A DNA stretch of 8,478 nt. Origin: Sulfurimonas sp. Its GTDB lineage: Bacteria > Campylobacterota > Campylobacteria > Campylobacterales > Sulfurimonadaceae. Location of the stretch: NCBI GenBank assembly GCA_024762745.1, contig JANTGV010000035.1, positions 1-8,478 on the forward strand, given 5' to 3'. Below the pieces are notes generated by a model. It saw only the letters and a list, made by a program, of their open reading frames with translations, was not told the DNA's origin and did not search any database. Both the position numbers and the translations under genes were made by a program. Shown here in pieces: positions 5,945-8,478 of the stretch; the stretch's first letter is position 1; every line of letters begins with the position of its first letter.

Positions 5945-7077
5945 CTCTCAAATCGCTCTTTGAGCAGTTTTTTAATTGTATTTACATTATTCATAGTCAA
6001 TTCATATTTTTGATCCATAAGCTTACTTACATGAAACACTTCTGTTACAGTAATACCATATGGGTCCTTCTTCTCTTTACTCATTTTACCATCATCATCA
6101 AATGAGTATAGAAATAAGTTTTTACGAGCTTTTTGAATATAATAAGTTACCACAATTTCATCAGAAAACTTCTTTTCTAAAGCCACAACAACTTTTTGAT
6201 TATCTGCATAGTTATCAGTTAATCCTAACAGCTCTTTTACACTTTCAATATTAAGATATCCCACATAAAACTTGTTATAAAGGTCATGGTACCTTTGAAT
6301 TTTTGGATTCATTAAAAAGCCCATATCAATTATATGTTTTTTATGACTTCTTAATGTTTTAGTAATCCATGACATTGTATTGTAGTATCTAAATGGGTGC
6401 AGTTTTAAAGTATGAGCTTCTATCATCTTTTTAGAATTCATTATCTCTTTAGGAACAATGATTTTTTTCTCACTCTTATGTGATGTAATATAATCTAATA
6501 CTTCAGCTGCTGAAAACTCTTTTGTAAACCACACCTTACAAAAATCAGGAAACTGTTTGACACCAGTTGCCCCATCATTTAAAATGATAAGAGATTTAAT
6601 CTCATAATTTGGAAATATAATCTCCAAAAGTGCTTTCTTCTTTCTGAGTCTACGCCTTAACTTCAGTACCGATTTAACTAAAGTCATTTCAACAAAATAG
6701 AGCTCGTTGTTCTTTGTAATAAACATAGCGTCAAATTCACTAATCTCACGACTTTTCGTTCTATAAACTATTTGCTCTTTCTCACTTATAGAGAGGGTAT
6801 TTGGAAACGCTTTGCGCTTATTTTGATGGAAACCTTTTAGTATAAACTTTGTAATATAGTCATTATCCTCAGCATATCTCAAAAGTTTTTCATAAATAAA
6901 GTTTTCAAAAACTTCCCCCTCAAAAGAGCGGTATGAACTCATATATGAAGGATCCTCTTCATCCATACCTTTTTTTATTAAAGAGAGGAGATGCTTAGTA
7001 TTATAATCATAATGCAATAGATTATCAGCAATATCTCGTTTTTCTAAATCTCTAATAGACTGGGAGATTTCCAACAT
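5938..7077 (-). CDS. Uncharacterised protein with probable PD-(D/E)XK nuclease-like core
   Basis: I do not recognise this 379-residue protein as a named family. Residues 50-170 look like a restriction-endonuclease fold: a helix with Glu (SFEGEVFENFIYEKL, 51-65; Glu54 or Glu58), then EISEFDAMFITKNNELYFVE (111-130) with Asp116 and Glu130 spaced like the metal-binding Asp and Glu of PD-(D/E)XK enzymes, followed by a very basic helix at 139-149 and a strand at about 160-166. This resembles the nuclease half of DUF1887/Card1-type proteins, but no CARF domain is present. The usual ExK Lys is Thr132 (EMT); Lys135 could stand in. The C-terminal 200 residues are basic, mixed alpha/beta, with no motif I know. 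No signal peptide or membrane span. ATG start overlaps the dusB stop by one base (TGATG) and lacks a clear ribosome site, so translation is probably coupled to dusB. A cytoplasmic DNA or RNA nuclease is inference. Confidence 0.75.
   Translation of the reverse strand: MLEISQSIRDLEKRDIADNLLHYDYNTKHLLSLIKKGMDEEDPSYMSSYRSFEGEVFENFIYEKLLRYAEDNDYITKFILKGFHQNKRKAFPNTLSISEKEQIVYRTKSREISEFDAMFITKNNELYFVEMTLVKSVLKLRRRLRKKKALLEIIFPNYEIKSLIILNDGATGVKQFPDFCKVWFTKEFSAAEVLDYITSHKSEKKIIVPKEIMNSKKMIEAHTLKLHPFRYYNTMSWITKTLRSHKKHIIDMGFLMNPKIQRYHDLYNKFYVGYLNIESVKELLGLTDNYADNQKVVVALEKKFSDEIVVTYYIQKARKNLFLYSFDDDGKMSKEKKDPYGITVTEVFHVSKLMDQKYELTMNNVNTIKKLLKERFERS
5947..5973 (+). terminator. Possible weak intrinsic terminator of the flagellar operon
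   Basis: CTCAAA, 6-base loop, TTTGAG, then CAG and six T. The 6-bp stem followed by a T run resembles a rho-independent terminator for plus-strand transcripts leaving the FliO-like gene. It lies inside the 3' coding end of the convergent gene and the stem has only two G-C pairs, so it may be chance. Confidence 0.3.
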
Positions 7078-8030
7078 CAGCTTACAATCTCACTATTTTT
7101 AAAAAAATCATTAATCAAGTCTCTATACTCTTTTACATCACTAATAGTGTTTACATCATTTCGAAGTGTTGAAGCACCTCTATAGCCCTTAGAGTAAGTA
7201 TGTGTATGTTTTCTGAACATTGGAACACCATGCTCGCCGTAAAACTCTATCATCTTATCAAAATGTTCCATTATAATTTCATGTTTTATATTTTTATCAA
7301 TATGCTCACTCCCTGAACGTAACTGGTGAAATATCCATGGAGCTCCTACAGCACCACGTCCTATCATTACACCATCTGCACCAGTATGCTCTAACACCCA
7401 TTTTGCTTTATCATAAGAGTCAATATCACCATTTGCAATTACAGGAATTGAAACAGCCTTTTTAATTTCAGCAATAGCATCATAATCAACAGCCGCTTTA
7501 AATTTACCAACACGTGTTCTACCGTGAACAGCTAAAAAATCAGCTCCACTCTCTTCAACTACCTTAGCTATATCGACATGATTTTTTTCTTCAAAACCAA
7601 GTCTTATTTTTACACTTGTTAAGTTCTTATTTGAGGTATCTTTAATTGTTTTGATTATTTCACCCATAAGAGGTAGATCTAAAAGTAGAGAACTTCCACT
7701 TCCATGCCCTACAACTTTTGGAACAGGACAACCACAGTTTAAATCAATAATATCAATGCCATCCTGCTCATTTAAAACTTCAACAGCACGTTTAGCCATA
7801 TCTATTTCAGAGGCTGCTATTTGTACTGAATAAGGATCTTCATTGGGACTTTTTTCCAACATATGTAAGGTTTTTTTTGAACCATGAGCCAAAGCATTTG
7901 AGCTTAACATTTCACTAACTGTTAAGTCTGCTCCAAATTTTTTCACAACACTTCTAAAAGGAAGGTCAGTAAATCCTGCAAGTGGAGCAAGTACATATAT
8001 TGGTTTCTTAAAAGATAAACTTTTGAGCAT
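7077..8030 (-). CDS. dusB: tRNA dihydrouridine synthase, DusB-like
   Basis: FMN-dependent enzyme that uses NADPH to reduce specific uridines in tRNA to dihydrouridine. The 317 residues match the family length. Seen: the N-terminal LAPLAGFTDLPFR (14-26), DLNCGCPVPKVV (96-107) with Cys101 as the probable catalytic proton donor, KIRLGF (141-146), HGRTR (169-173), the FMN-phosphate region ANGDI (199-203) and IGRGAVGAPWIF (223-234), then a helical C-terminal tRNA-binding region. The HGRTR and GCP motifs are shared by all Dus enzymes; DusB is the likeliest subgroup by overall form, but which uridine it modifies cannot be read here. ATG start, 5 bases after the upstream gene's stop, with only a weak ribosome site, so it is probably in one operon with that gene and with the nuclease-like gene downstream. 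Confidence 0.93.
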   Translation of the reverse strand: MLKSLSFKKPIYVLAPLAGFTDLPFRSVVKKFGADLTVSEMLSSNALAHGSKKTLHMLEKSPNEDPYSVQIAASEIDMAKRAVEVLNEQDGIDIIDLNCGCPVPKVVGHGSGSSLLLDLPLMGEIIKTIKDTSNKNLTSVKIRLGFEEKNHVDIAKVVEESGADFLAVHGRTRVGKFKAAVDYDAIAEIKKAVSIPVIANGDIDSYDKAKWVLEHTGADGVMIGRGAVGAPWIFHQLRSGSEHIDKNIKHEIIMEHFDKMIEFYGEHGVPMFRKHTHTYSKGYRGASTLRNDVNTISDVKEYRDLINDFFKNSEIVS

Positions 8031-8035
8031 ATAAG

Positions 8036-8478
8036 CTATATAAACAATTTGATACAGAAGTGTTTATTACACTCCTTTAGTGCTCTATAAGCTTTAAAAT
8101 TTTGATACTCATCAGCTTGTGAAATATCTAGAATCTCATTAGCAGGCTCAAGCATCTCTAAATCATAAAGGGTATAGAGGTAAGCATCCATTACTTCTTC
8201 ATTCTCACTACTTAATGTTTCAAATAGCTTTATTCTCTGCTCCGGAATCATTCCACGAGATAATGCCATCGAAATTTCTATAAAGTCCTCAAGCCCTAAA
8301 TCTAAATTAGCAAATAGACTGATTAGTGATTCATTAGAAATTTCTATATTATTTTCATCAGCATTAATTCTACTTAGTATTACTAAGAGTGAGTCCTTTG
8401 TTAAAAACTCTTTATATTTTTCCAAAGAATTAACTGAACATACCTTTACAAAATCAGTATAAACTTCTTCACACAACT
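8036..8478 (-). CDS. Unrecognised helical protein, C-terminal part
   Basis: Partial gene: the frame is open to the right edge, giving about 146 residues before a TAG stop at 8036. A TTG at 8476 could in principle be a start, but it sits at the edge with no visible ribosome site and the upstream sequence is missing, so the true start is probably outside. The visible part is acidic and almost entirely helix-forming (for example DLGLEDFIEISMALSRG and EEVMDAYLYTLYDLEMLEPA), with no membrane span, signal peptide or catalytic motif I can name; a repeat-type helical protein is possible. Two cysteines lie near the C-terminal end (NKHFCIKLFI). The 5-base gap to dusB suggests one transcript. No function is proposed. 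Confidence 0.65.
   Translation of the reverse strand, partial: LCEEVYTDFVKVCSVNSLEKYKEFLTKDSLLVILSRINADENNIEISNESLISLFANLDLGLEDFIEISMALSRGMIPEQRIKLFETLSSENEEVMDAYLYTLYDLEMLEPANEILDISQADEYQNFKAYRALKECNKHFCIKLFI

Noticed and set aside
6060..6254. Plus-strand 64-codon frame inside the nuclease-like gene
   Set aside because: No motif and wholly antisense to a 379-residue frame with organised secondary structure.
7651..7833. Plus-strand 60-codon frame inside dusB
   Set aside because: Antisense to the catalytic GCP region of a clear Dus enzyme.
1..8478. CRISPR array, insertion sequence, prophage, tRNA or rRNA
   Set aside because: No regularly spaced repeats, transposase motifs, phage genes or structural RNA sequences are seen; coding density leaves no gap above about 150 bases.

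Overview
The window is AT-rich, tightly packed bacterial chromosome. It most likely comes from a Campylobacterota (epsilonproteobacterial) species of the Sulfurimonas/Sulfuricurvum kind. The support is the base composition, very short intergenic gaps, TTG starts, TATAAT-type promoters without a clear -35, and a flagellar operon whose FliO-like protein carries a periplasmic domain. This is inference from gene content; no species marker is present.

Left part (minus strand, transcribed right to left): a TSUP (TauE/SafE-type) membrane transporter gene is followed 8 bases later by uvrA, the damage-recognition ATPase of nucleotide excision repair. Downstream of uvrA, with its own likely promoter and a TTG start, begins a gene that runs off the left edge. 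It encodes a membrane-anchored, coiled-coil protein with a histidine-kinase-like dimerisation segment in which the phosphoacceptor histidine is replaced by tyrosine.

Middle (plus strand, 4234-5934): three overlapping genes form a flagellar operon: cheX (CheC/FliY/CheX-type phospho-CheY phosphatase), fliN (C-ring switch/export protein) and a FliO-like protein with a signal peptide, periplasmic domain, one membrane span and a cytoplasmic FliO-like segment. Together they would control motor switching (CheX lowers CheY-P; FliN belongs to the switch complex CheY-P acts on) and assembly of the flagellar export gate (FliO).

Right part (minus strand, 8478-5938): the end of an unrecognised helical protein gene, then a DusB-type tRNA dihydrouridine synthase, then a 379-residue protein with a probable PD-(D/E)XK nuclease-like core. 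The three look co-transcribed (5-base gap, then a TGATG stop/start overlap). This operon meets the flagellar operon tail to tail with 3 bases between the stop codons, inside a perfect 7-bp palindrome.

Most of the window is ordinary core genome. The points most worth a second look are the His-to-Tyr kinase-like protein, the uncharacterised nuclease-like protein coupled to dusB, and the domain layout of the FliO-like protein. I see no mobile element, CRISPR array, tRNA or rRNA.
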